DNA of 64,000 bases, from contig NZ_JBANFI010000008.1 of assembly GCF_045055655.1 (NCBI RefSeq), positions 12,501 through 76,500 of the forward strand, written 5' to 3'. The translations under genes and the position numbers were made by a program. This DNA comes from Marinospirillum alkalitolerans. GTDB lineage: Bacteria; Pseudomonadota; Gammaproteobacteria; Pseudomonadales; Halomonadaceae. The notes under the pieces are model-generated. The model was not told the origin of the DNA. It searched no databases and saw nothing but the letters and a program-made list of their open reading frames with translations. Positions 7,980-15,584 of this stretch are shown one piece after another (within the stretch, counting starts at the first letter, position 1; each line of letters opens with the position of its first letter).

Positions 7980-9575
7980 TTATGCGTGCGAGGGCTGAAT
8001 CTCCGCCGTCAGTTCCCGTCCTTGCTGGTTTTGTGTACGAAAAGCGCTGACGGCAACAATTAATTGATGGTTTTCCGTATCCAGCTGTTGGGCAGCTTCT
8101 GCTGCCGCCGCGGCGAGATCACTGTTTTCCAGTGTGGCATTTTGTACAGACTCTGCGGCTTGGGTCACGCAGCTAATTTCTTGGCTTTGTTCGGTTGCAA
8201 TCTGCTGTAGGCTGCGCATCAGGGTCAAGAGTCTCTGGCTGGCCTGCCCAATCTGCTGCATCGCCTGATCCATTTCTTCAATTCTGCTGCTGGTCGTGTG
8301 CATCTGCTGCGCCGATTGGCTAATCAATCCGCTGGCTTCCTTGGCTGCTTGGGCGCTGTGTTGCGCCAGTCTTTTGACCTCACCTGCCACAACCGCAAAT
8401 CCACGCCCGTGTTCACCCGCACGTGATGCTTCTACGGCAGCATTGAGAGCCAGAATATTGGTTTGAAAGGCAATCCCCTGCATGGCTTCGAGAATGCTGG
8501 ACATTTGACTGCTCAGGCGATGCGTGAGCTGAACGGCAGCCAGGGCCTCTTGCGAAAGGATCTGGGTGGTCTGCATCTGTTGATGGCTTTGTTGCGCCAA
8601 GCCGGTGGCCTGCTGAGCATGGGTTGCCGTGGTGCGCACATCCTGACTGATGCTTTGGATGGCGCTGGTGAGTTCTTCCATCGCGGCCGCCTGTTGGGTG
8701 ACCTGTCCGGCAATACCCTGATTGCTTTGGGCGATGGTTTCGATTTGCGGCGAAATCTGCGCCACGCTTTGATGGACATCAAGCGCAATGCTGAGCAGTC
8801 CTTTACGCATGGTCTGTAAGGCCTGCGCGAGCTGTCCCATCGCGCTGCGATCCTCTACAGGGGGCGAGACACTCAGATTGCCAGCGGCGATTTGTAAGGC
8901 GAAAGCCTTGAGCTGGTGGGTGCGTTGAATCAGCTGGCGCCTCAGTAGCCAGCCCAGCCCATTGGTGAGCAGCACAAAAAGGCCGACACCTGTGATCCAA
9001 GGCCAAGAGAGGGCAGGCGCGGTGGTGTGAGTAAAAAACTGACTTAATGCGAGGATAAAAAACGCATTGAAGAGCAGCAGCAGTAAGGGCAAGAGTACTT
9101 CGGCAGCGCGCCACCGGATTCGGGCCACCTTAGCGAACACAGAGGTAGGTATGAGCTGACCTTGTTGGAGCTGATAGCCAGTGCGCTCTCCGCGCTGCAT
9201 CTTGTCATAGACTTGATGGGCAAGGGCCACGGCTTCACGGTCAGGGCAGGTGCGCAAAGAGGCGTAGCCCACCACGCGGCCGTCTTCAACCAGTGGCACT
9301 ACATGGGCTTGCACCCAATAGAACTGGCCATTTTTACGTCGATTTTTGACCAGCCCTTGCCAGGTCTGGCCAGCTTGAATGCAGGACCAGAGGTTGGCGA
9401 AAGCGGCTTTGGGCATACTGGGATGGCGCACCAGATTGTGGTTGGCACCGATCAATTCATGGAGCGCGTAGCCGCTGGCCTCAACAAAAGCCGGGTTCGC
9501 GTAGGTGATTTGGCCTTGCAGATTGGTGCGTGAGATAAGGAGATCCTGCTCCCCTAAACGATATTCTTGATTCAA
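7980..9575 (-). CDS. Aer-like PAS-domain methyl-accepting chemoreceptor
   Basis: Inner-membrane receptor expected to pass a redox/energy signal to CheA/CheW. The N-terminal PAS domain (about residues 5-110) has ITYANPAF, LVRHPSMPKAAFANLW and NRRKNGQFYWV, the pattern of the FAD-binding PAS of Aer. Two hydrophobic segments follow (LLPLLLLLFNAFFILAL and WITGVGLFVLLTNGLGWLL), so no periplasmic ligand domain is present. The C-terminal signalling domain carries the tip NAAVEASRAGEHGRGFAVVA. The frame opens at a GTG at 9638 without ribosome site; the TTG at 9575 has GAGG 6 bp upstream and gives an N-terminus like Aer, so I prefer it. Convergent with the PHA-synthase-like gene; no che genes nearby. 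Confidence 0.85.
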   Translation of the reverse strand: MNQEYRLGEQDLLISRTNLQGQITYANPAFVEASGYALHELIGANHNLVRHPSMPKAAFANLWSCIQAGQTWQGLVKNRRKNGQFYWVQAHVVPLVEDGRVVGYASLRTCPDREAVALAHQVYDKMQRGERTGYQLQQGQLIPTSVFAKVARIRWRAAEVLLPLLLLLFNAFFILALSQFFTHTTAPALSWPWITGVGLFVLLTNGLGWLLRRQLIQRTHQLKAFALQIAAGNLSVSPPVEDRSAMGQLAQALQTMRKGLLSIALDVHQSVAQISPQIETIAQSNQGIAGQVTQQAAAMEELTSAIQSISQDVRTTATHAQQATGLAQQSHQQMQTTQILSQEALAAVQLTHRLSSQMSSILEAMQGIAFQTNILALNAAVEASRAGEHGRGFAVVAGEVKRLAQHSAQAAKEASGLISQSAQQMHTTSSRIEEMDQAMQQIGQASQRLLTLMRSLQQIATEQSQEISCVTQAAESVQNATLENSDLAAAAAEAAQQLDTENHQLIVAVSAFRTQNQQGRELTAEIQPSHA

Positions 9576-9737
9576 GATCAACCTCGGTGTCGGTGAATGG
9601 CCGTTCAGTGAATGTAGAACAGCCCACCTTATTTGCACTGCTACTAAAGAAGCGGGCCATCTTATAGCCCGACTTCTCTAGCAGCAAGTCACCAAGTATA
9701 GACTTATGTTGCCGTTTGATGACGGCGCATAACAAGC

Positions 9738-11012
9738 TTAACCTTGTGCGGCTTCCAAGGCTTGGTTGAGATCCGCCAGCAGGTCATCAATGTGTTCGAT
9801 ACCCACTGAAAGGCGCACCATATCTTCACTGACTCCTGCACTGGCCAGCTCCTGCGCATTGAGCTGACGGTGCGTTGTCGAGGCAGGAATCGAGGCGCAG
9901 CTTTTGGCATCCCCGATATTCACCAAGCGTGTAAAGAGTTGCAGCGCATCATAGAAGCGCACCCCCGCTTCCTTCCCGCCTTGAATGCCAAAGCTCAGAA
10001 TACCCGAAGCGCGGCCCTGCATGATCTCTTGTGCCAAGGCATGATCTGGGTGACTCGGCAGGCCGGCATATTTGACCCAGCTAACCTGAGGATGCTGCTC
10101 AAGAAACTCAGCCACCTTCTGGGTGTTATCACAGATGCGCTCAATGCGCAGGGCCAGAGTTTCTAAACCCTGGAGCAGATTCCAAGCGGCTTGCGCTGAT
10201 AATGCCGCGCCCATATTGCGCAGCGGAACAACCCGCGCGCGTGCGATAAAAGCCGCCGCGCCGACATCACGGGTATAGCTGACGCCATGATAAGAAACAT
10301 CCGGTTCGTTCAGTAGCGGGAAGCGCTCTGGATAATCGGCCCAAGGGAAGCGGCCAGAATCTACCAGAACGCCACCAATGGTGGTGCCATGACCACCGAT
10401 GTATTTCGTTGCTGAGTGGACGACGATATCCGCGCCTTGCTCGATTGGCCGCCACAAAAAGGGTGTTGCAACCGTGTTATCCACGATCACAGGAACACCA
10501 TGCTGATGGGCGGCTTCGCACAGGCGCTGCATATTGACTAGACTGCCGGAGGGGTTGCCAATGGATTCGCAATACACGGCTTTGGTGCGTGCATCAATCC
10601 GCGCTGCTAGGCCAGCAAAGTCATCTTTATCGACAAAGCGAACCTCAATACCCTGGCGTGGTAGAGTGTGAGCAAAGAGATTATAAGTACCGCCATAAAG
10701 CTCACTGATCGAGATGATGTTATCCCCTGTCTCTGCCAGCGTCTGGATCGCTGCGGTAATGGCCGCCATGCCTGAGGCAAAAGCCAGACCAGCAAGGCCA
10801 CCTTCTAGCGCGGCAACACGTTGCTCCAGCACATCGCAGGTCGGATTCATGATGCGTGAGTAGATATTGCCTTGAACTTTGAGATCAAAGAGATCTGCGG
10901 CATGCTGCGCCGAATCAAAGCTAAAAGAAGTGGTTTGGTGAATCGGCACAGCAACAGAATGCTGGCCATCAGGGGTGTAAGCATGGTGCAAGGCAAGGGT
11001 TTCACGTTTCAT
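9738..11012 (-). CDS. metY: O-acetylhomoserine sulfhydrylase / aminocarboxypropyltransferase
   Basis: PLP enzyme that joins O-acetylhomoserine with sulfide to give homocysteine in methionine synthesis. The 424-residue protein has IYSRIMNPT, ALEGGLAGLAFASGMAA, the PLP-lysine motif HSATKYIGGHGTTIGG and the C-terminal DMVRLSVGIEHIDDL. These fit the Cys/Met metabolism PLP family, MetY branch; the N-terminal ETLALHHAYTPD is typical of MetY. A longer frame begins at 11144, but the ATG at 11012 has AGGAAG 7 bp upstream. The ribosome-site region AAGAATAA also fits the AAnAAnAA Hfq/Crc pattern. Divergent from radA. Confidence 0.92.
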   Translation of the reverse strand: MKRETLALHHAYTPDGQHSVAVPIHQTTSFSFDSAQHAADLFDLKVQGNIYSRIMNPTCDVLEQRVAALEGGLAGLAFASGMAAITAAIQTLAETGDNIISISELYGGTYNLFAHTLPRQGIEVRFVDKDDFAGLAARIDARTKAVYCESIGNPSGSLVNMQRLCEAAHQHGVPVIVDNTVATPFLWRPIEQGADIVVHSATKYIGGHGTTIGGVLVDSGRFPWADYPERFPLLNEPDVSYHGVSYTRDVGAAAFIARARVVPLRNMGAALSAQAAWNLLQGLETLALRIERICDNTQKVAEFLEQHPQVSWVKYAGLPSHPDHALAQEIMQGRASGILSFGIQGGKEAGVRFYDALQLFTRLVNIGDAKSCASIPASTTHRQLNAQELASAGVSEDMVRLSVGIEHIDDLLADLNQALEAAQG

Positions 11013-11076
11013 CTTTATTCTTCCTAGTGGATGATGGGTGGAGCAGCTTGAGGGCTGGCCTGCTCGTGTGAGCGGC

Positions 11077-11105
11077 TTTGGAGTAATACGGATTTTGGTT
11101 ATATT
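11077..11105 (+). promoter_or_regulatory. Sigma-70-like promoter for radA
   Basis: TTTGGA (11077-11082), 17-bp spacer, TATATT (11100-11105). Its -10 box coincides with the -10 box of the divergent metY promoter. Confidence 0.45.
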
Positions 11106-11129
11106 GGTGCTGATTTTTATAACTGTCAA
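11101..11129 (-). promoter_or_regulatory. Sigma-70-like promoter for metY
   Basis: On the minus strand a perfect TTGACA (11129-11124), 17-bp spacer, CAATAT (11106-11101). The leader to the metY start would be about 80 nt; I see no SAM riboswitch fold in it. Confidence 0.5.
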
Positions 11130-11168
11130 TGCATATCTATGCAAGTGTGAAAAGGAAAGAAAAGCAAG

Positions 11169-12542
11169 ATGGCAAAACAGAAAACGGCCTATGTGTGCAT
11201 TGAATGTGGCGCGGAATACAGCAAGTGGCAGGGCCAGTGCGCCTCTTGTAAGGAGTGGAATAGCGTCCAGGAAGTGCGTCTTGGCAGCAGTCGTAGTGCC
11301 GCGCCGCTGACCAGTGGTGCACGTAGCGGTTTTGCTGGCGGGCTCTCACGTCAGGTACAGGATCTGTCTGAAATCAATCTGGAAGCCCTGCCGCGTTTTT
11401 CAACCACCTTTGCCGAGTTTGATCGCGTGCTTGGGGGCGGTTTGGTCCCAGGTTCGGCGGTACTGCTGGGCGGCCATCCTGGTGCCGGTAAATCGACCTT
11501 GTTATTGCAAACGGCCTGCCAGCTGGCGCAGGTCATGTCGGTGCTCTATGTCACGGGTGAGGAATCCTTGCAGCAAGTGGCTTTACGCGCACAGCGCTTA
11601 GGCTTGCCGACTCAGGGGCTGAAAATGCTGGCTGAAACCAGCGTCGAAGCGATTTTAGCCACAGCCGAGCAGATGAAGCCTCAGGTGTTGATCGTGGACT
11701 CCATCCAAACCATGCATATCGAAGAACTGCAATCCGCACCGGGCGGTGTGGCACAGGTGCGTGAGTCGGCGGCTTTTTTGACTCGCTATGCCAAGCAAAG
11801 TCATACCGTATTGTTTCTGGTTGGCCATGTCACCAAAGACGGTTCTCTGGCTGGTCCGAAGGTGCTGGAACACATGATTGATGCCTCCTTACTTCTAGAG
11901 GGGGATGGCGATTCACGCTTTCGGATGCTGCGTGGTCAGAAAAACCGTTTTGGCGCGATCAATGAGCTGGGTGTCTTTGCGATGCTAGAAACTGGACTCA
12001 AAGAAGTGAAAAATCCCTCTGCGATCTTCTTGAACCGCGATGCAGAGGCCGCGCCGGGCAGTGTGGTGATGGCGACCTGGGAAGGCACGCGCCCGCTGTT
12101 GGTGGAAGTGCAAGCTCTGGTCGATGAATCCGCGCTTGGGCAGCCGAGACGAGTGGCTGTGGGACTGGATGCTCAGCGTTTGGCCTTGCTGCTTGCTGTT
12201 TTGCATCGCCACGGTGGCGTGTTTACCGGAGATCAGGATGTGTTTCTGAATGTGGTCGGCGGGGTCAAGGTATTAGAAACCAGTGCCGATTTGGCGGCCT
12301 TGGTGGCCATCGTCTCCTCGCTGAGAAACCAGCCGCTGCCGCATGAATTGATGGTGATTGGTGAGGTGGGGCTTTCAGGCGAAATTCGCCCGGTGCCAAG
12401 TGGACAAGAGCGGATTCGTGAGGCGGCCAAGCATGGCTTTCAAAAAGCGATTGTTCCCAAGGGGAATCAGCCGCGCGAGCCGATTTCAGGTATGGAGGTC
12501 ATCGCTGTCTCCAGCCTCAGTGAAGCTTTAGAGGCTATTTAA
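11169..12542 (+). CDS. radA: DNA repair protein RadA (Sms)
   Basis: RecA-related ATPase that promotes branch migration in recombination. Domains of the 457 residues: N-terminal zinc finger CIECGAEYSKWQGQCASC, RecA-like core with Walker A GGHPGAGKSTL and Walker B VLIVDSIQT, the diagnostic RGQKNRFGAINELGVF motif, and a C-terminal Lon-like domain (GEVGLSGEIRPV). Length is typical. The nearest purine-rich ribosome site (AAAAGGAAAG) is a little far from the ATG. The cyclase gene begins 12 bp downstream, so the two are probably co-transcribed. Confidence 0.96.
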   Translation: MAKQKTAYVCIECGAEYSKWQGQCASCKEWNSVQEVRLGSSRSAAPLTSGARSGFAGGLSRQVQDLSEINLEALPRFSTTFAEFDRVLGGGLVPGSAVLLGGHPGAGKSTLLLQTACQLAQVMSVLYVTGEESLQQVALRAQRLGLPTQGLKMLAETSVEAILATAEQMKPQVLIVDSIQTMHIEELQSAPGGVAQVRESAAFLTRYAKQSHTVLFLVGHVTKDGSLAGPKVLEHMIDASLLLEGDGDSRFRMLRGQKNRFGAINELGVFAMLETGLKEVKNPSAIFLNRDAEAAPGSVVMATWEGTRPLLVEVQALVDESALGQPRRVAVGLDAQRLALLLAVLHRHGGVFTGDQDVFLNVVGGVKVLETSADLAALVAIVSSLRNQPLPHELMVIGEVGLSGEIRPVPSGQERIREAAKHGFQKAIVPKGNQPREPISGMEVIAVSSLSEALEAI

Positions 12543-12554
12543 TGAGGAGGTCGC

Positions 12555-14792
12555 ATGGCCATCGTACAGGCAGCAGGTCGTGTTTGGCGGCAGCATTTCT
12601 GGAATCTATTGGCCGTGCAGCGTTGGATCAGTCTGGCTTTGCTAGCCCTGATTCTGGGTGAGGTCGCGGGTTGGTGGCCGAGTCGTCTGGTGGAGCGCTT
12701 GGAATGGATGAGTTATGACTGGCGCGTGCAAACCACCTTAAGTGGAGACGTTGACCCAGCAATCGTGCTGGTCGATTTAGATGAGCGCAGTCTGGCGGCG
12801 ATTGGGCAATGGCCTTGGCCGCGCATGACGGTGGCGGAGTTGATCGAGCGCCTGTTTCTCGATTATCAGATCAGCCTACTGGGTATTGATATCGTCTTTG
12901 CTGAGCCAGAAGCGGACCCGCTGGCGCTGATCTGGCCGCAGCTGCATCACGCCTACCCTGATTTGCCGGTAGAACCTCCGCGTGCTTCAGGTGATGATCT
13001 GTTGGCGCAGGTGATGGCACAGTTTCCGGTGGTCACTGGATTTTACTTTCAATCGCGAGTCACTGAACAAGACCCACCCGCTTCAGGGCAGTTACCCGCC
13101 CCCGTCCTTCTGGCACCGACAGAGCGAGACTGGGCCAGCCTGCCTTGGCCGCGTCCAGAGCGCTATACCAGCAATCTCACCTCCTTGCAGGCAGCCGCCT
13201 TAGGTGGTGGCTTTTTTGATAATCCGCTGGTGGATGGGGATGGCGTTTTTCGTCGCGTGCCGCTCTTTCAGCTTTGGGAAGGCCAGCTCTACCCTAATCT
13301 GCCTCTGGCGATGTTGTATCAGCTTTTAGGTCAGCCGCCAGTTGAGTTAAAGATCGAAGAAGCGGGTGGTCTATTGCAGCTTGAGGGTATTGATCTCGGC
13401 GGTTTTGTTCTGCCCACCGATGGGCGATCAGGGGCTTTGGTGCCCTGGTATGGTGAGCGCGGGCATTTTACCTATGTGTCGGCCAAGGATATTCTGCTCG
13501 GATTAGCCGATCCGGCGCTTCTAGAGGGGGCGCTGGTGATTTTAGGGGCTTCTGCACCGGGCTTGATGGATCTGCGTTCGACTCCGGTGGGCAGTGTTTA
13601 TCCCGGGCCAGAGATCAACGCCACCTTGTTGGCAGGGATGCTACATCAAAGCTTTAAAGCTGAACCCCCCTTCACCCTGGCCGCCGCACTGCTGTTGCTG
13701 TTCGCGCTGGGGATATTGATGACTTACTTCTTCCCCCGCTGGCAAGCTCTGGCTGTGTTAGCGATCAGCCTGCTGTTGTTGACGATCCACTTTGCGCTGA
13801 ATTTTTGGGCCTGGTCCGCTGGCTGGGTCTTGCCTCTGGCCTCGGGCGTTGTGCTGCTGCTGCTCTTAGCGGGTTGGCACATGAGCATGAACTTTCTGCG
13901 TGAAAGCCGCGCAAAAAACTGGGTGACGCAGAGCTTTGGGCGCTATATCCCGCCAGAGCTGGTGGCTGAGCTGGTCGCGCACCCAGAGGCGTTAACGCTG
14001 GATGGAGAAGAGCGTGAGATGACCGTGCTCTTCTCAGATGTGCGTGGCTTTACGGCCTTTTCTGAAACCCTCGCGCCTTCCGAGCTGACGGAGGTGATGA
14101 ATCGCCTGCTGACTCCGATTACCGCCGCGATCCATCAACAACAGGGCACCATTGATAAATATATGGGCGATGCGGTCATGGCCTTTTGGGGGGCCCCCTT
14201 GCACCAGCCTGAACATGCAGCGGCGGCGCTACGCGGCGCTTTTGCCATGCTGGAGGCGTTAGAGCGGGTGAATCACACCTTTGTTGCTGAGGGTAAGCCA
14301 GCGCTGGCTATGGGGATAGGGCTGAATACCGGCGCGATGAATGTTGGCAATATGGGCTCCAGTTTTCGGATGGCTTATACCGTCATGGGAGATAACGTCA
14401 ATCTGGGTTCGCGCTTAGAAGGCTTAACCAAGTTTTATGCTGTGCCCGTTTTGGTGAGTCAGACAACACGTGATGCGGCCCCTGAGTTTGCCTATCGATA
14501 TGTGGATTGTGTTCAGGTGAAGGGGCGTGCTGAACCCGTTCATATTTATCAACCTCTGGGCCTGAGCGCTGAACTCAGCGCGGATCAGCAAGCTCAGCTG
14601 GATGCTTATCATCGAGCCGTTGAGGCTTATCAGCAGGCGGATTTTAGCGTGGCGCAGGCGGCTTTTGAGTCCTTGATGCTGCAACAGCCAGAGCTCAATA
14701 TCCTTCATATCTATCGTGAGCGGTGTCAGCTCTATAGCGCAACCCCTCCCGGAGAAGACTGGGCTGGCGTGTGGGTGCATCACGAAAAATAA
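12555..14792 (+). CDS. CHASE2-domain class III adenylate/guanylate cyclase
   Basis: Membrane sensor cyclase of 745 residues. An N-terminal membrane segment (WISLALLALILGEVAGWW) is followed by a CHASE2 extracytoplasmic sensor (about 45-370, with VLVDLDERSLAAIGQWPWPR) and a cluster of membrane segments (about 373-445). The class III cyclase domain then shows both metal-binding aspartates, D495 in LFSDVRGFT and D539 in DKYMGDAVMAFWGAP, the lysine K535, and the NVNLGSRLEGL helix with the transition-state Asn/Arg. The product is probably cAMP; K535 supports this and the neighbouring class II phosphodiesterase agrees, but cGMP is not excluded. GAGGAGG lies 4 bp before the ATG. Its stop is only 9 bp from the convergent phosphodiesterase stop. 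Confidence 0.9.
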   Translation: MAIVQAAGRVWRQHFWNLLAVQRWISLALLALILGEVAGWWPSRLVERLEWMSYDWRVQTTLSGDVDPAIVLVDLDERSLAAIGQWPWPRMTVAELIERLFLDYQISLLGIDIVFAEPEADPLALIWPQLHHAYPDLPVEPPRASGDDLLAQVMAQFPVVTGFYFQSRVTEQDPPASGQLPAPVLLAPTERDWASLPWPRPERYTSNLTSLQAAALGGGFFDNPLVDGDGVFRRVPLFQLWEGQLYPNLPLAMLYQLLGQPPVELKIEEAGGLLQLEGIDLGGFVLPTDGRSGALVPWYGERGHFTYVSAKDILLGLADPALLEGALVILGASAPGLMDLRSTPVGSVYPGPEINATLLAGMLHQSFKAEPPFTLAAALLLLFALGILMTYFFPRWQALAVLAISLLLLTIHFALNFWAWSAGWVLPLASGVVLLLLLAGWHMSMNFLRESRAKNWVTQSFGRYIPPELVAELVAHPEALTLDGEEREMTVLFSDVRGFTAFSETLAPSELTEVMNRLLTPITAAIHQQQGTIDKYMGDAVMAFWGAPLHQPEHAAAALRGAFAMLEALERVNHTFVAEGKPALAMGIGLNTGAMNVGNMGSSFRMAYTVMGDNVNLGSRLEGLTKFYAVPVLVSQTTRDAAPEFAYRYVDCVQVKGRAEPVHIYQPLGLSAELSADQQAQLDAYHRAVEAYQQADFSVAQAAFESLMLQQPELNILHIYRERCQLYSATPPGEDWAGVWVHHEK

Positions 14793-14801
14793 ATAGCTGG
14801 C

Positions 14802-15572
14802 TTACAGGCTAAACTGCTCGCCTGAGCGCAGCAGATGCAATTGACTGGCGCTGCGCAGCTGCTGAATTTCGTCTCTGATTTCCGCTGTTTGGCTGGGCTT
14901 AAGATGCGATAGCCAGACTTGTTGCGGTGGGTGATCGAGCTCACTGAGAAGCTGTTTGAGCAGCATGGGTGTGAGGTGTTGTGAGGCACGGGCCAGATCC
15001 TGCATCCGATTCGGAAAGGCGCACTCGGTCATCAGAGCATCCAAGGGGCCAAACTGATTGAGCCGCGCCACTAGATCGGCAGAGAAGGTGGTGTCGCTGG
15101 TAAAAGCAAAGCATCGGCCGTGTTCGCTGATCAGATGATAACCACAGGTGGGTACCGTATGCTGCACACTAAACGGCGTGATCTTGAGTTGTTCAAGGAC
15201 TAAGGGCTGATCCGGTTGGATGGCATGAAAGCGCACCACAGGATGCTCTGGCGTTGGCAGGGTTGAGAAATCAGGCCAGACCTGCCAGTTAAAGATATGC
15301 TGCTGCATCACCTGAATGACCTCAGGCAGGGCATAGACTTCGATGGGCTGCTCCAGATGCTCGAACAGGTTATCAATCAGCAAAGGCAAAAAGCACAGAT
15401 GGTCCAGATGGGCATGGGTGATCAGAATATGCCGTATGGCCAGCAGCTCTTCCTGGCTGAGTTGACCCAGTCCGCTACCGGCATCGATCAGCAGATGTTG
15501 GTTGATGCGTAAGCAGGTGGTGTGTAATCCCAGCCCCATGCCGCCACTGCACCCAAGAATTTCGATCTTCAC
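14802..15572 (-). CDS. Metallo-beta-lactamase fold class II 3',5'-cyclic-nucleotide phosphodiesterase
   Basis: A 256-residue MBL-fold protein. The metal motif is ITHAHLDHLCFLPLL (HxHxDH), with further ligands at FSVQHTV, FTSDTT and LSHLKPS. The N-terminal LGCSGGMGLGLHTTC and the overall pattern match the class II cAMP phosphodiesterase (CpdP/yeast Pde1 type) rather than RNase Z or glyoxalase II. Predicted role is hydrolysis of cAMP (or cGMP) to the 5'-monophosphate. It faces the CHASE2 cyclase tail-to-tail and starts 12 bp after the HD-GYP gene, with which it forms an operon. No export signal is visible. Confidence 0.82.
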   Translation of the reverse strand: MKIEILGCSGGMGLGLHTTCLRINQHLLIDAGSGLGQLSQEELLAIRHILITHAHLDHLCFLPLLIDNLFEHLEQPIEVYALPEVIQVMQQHIFNWQVWPDFSTLPTPEHPVVRFHAIQPDQPLVLEQLKITPFSVQHTVPTCGYHLISEHGRCFAFTSDTTFSADLVARLNQFGPLDALMTECAFPNRMQDLARASQHLTPMLLKQLLSELDHPPQQVWLSHLKPSQTAEIRDEIQQLRSASQLHLLRSGEQFSL

Positions 15573-15584
15573 GCAGAGCGACTC

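Noticed and set aside
7644..8063. 139-residue Arg/Leu/Gln-rich plus-strand frame
   Set aside because: Out-of-frame reading of the repetitive tail of the PHA-synthase-like gene.
11013..11168. Possible SAM riboswitch before metY
   Set aside because: The 80-nt leader shows none of the conserved SAM riboswitch cores that I can recognise.
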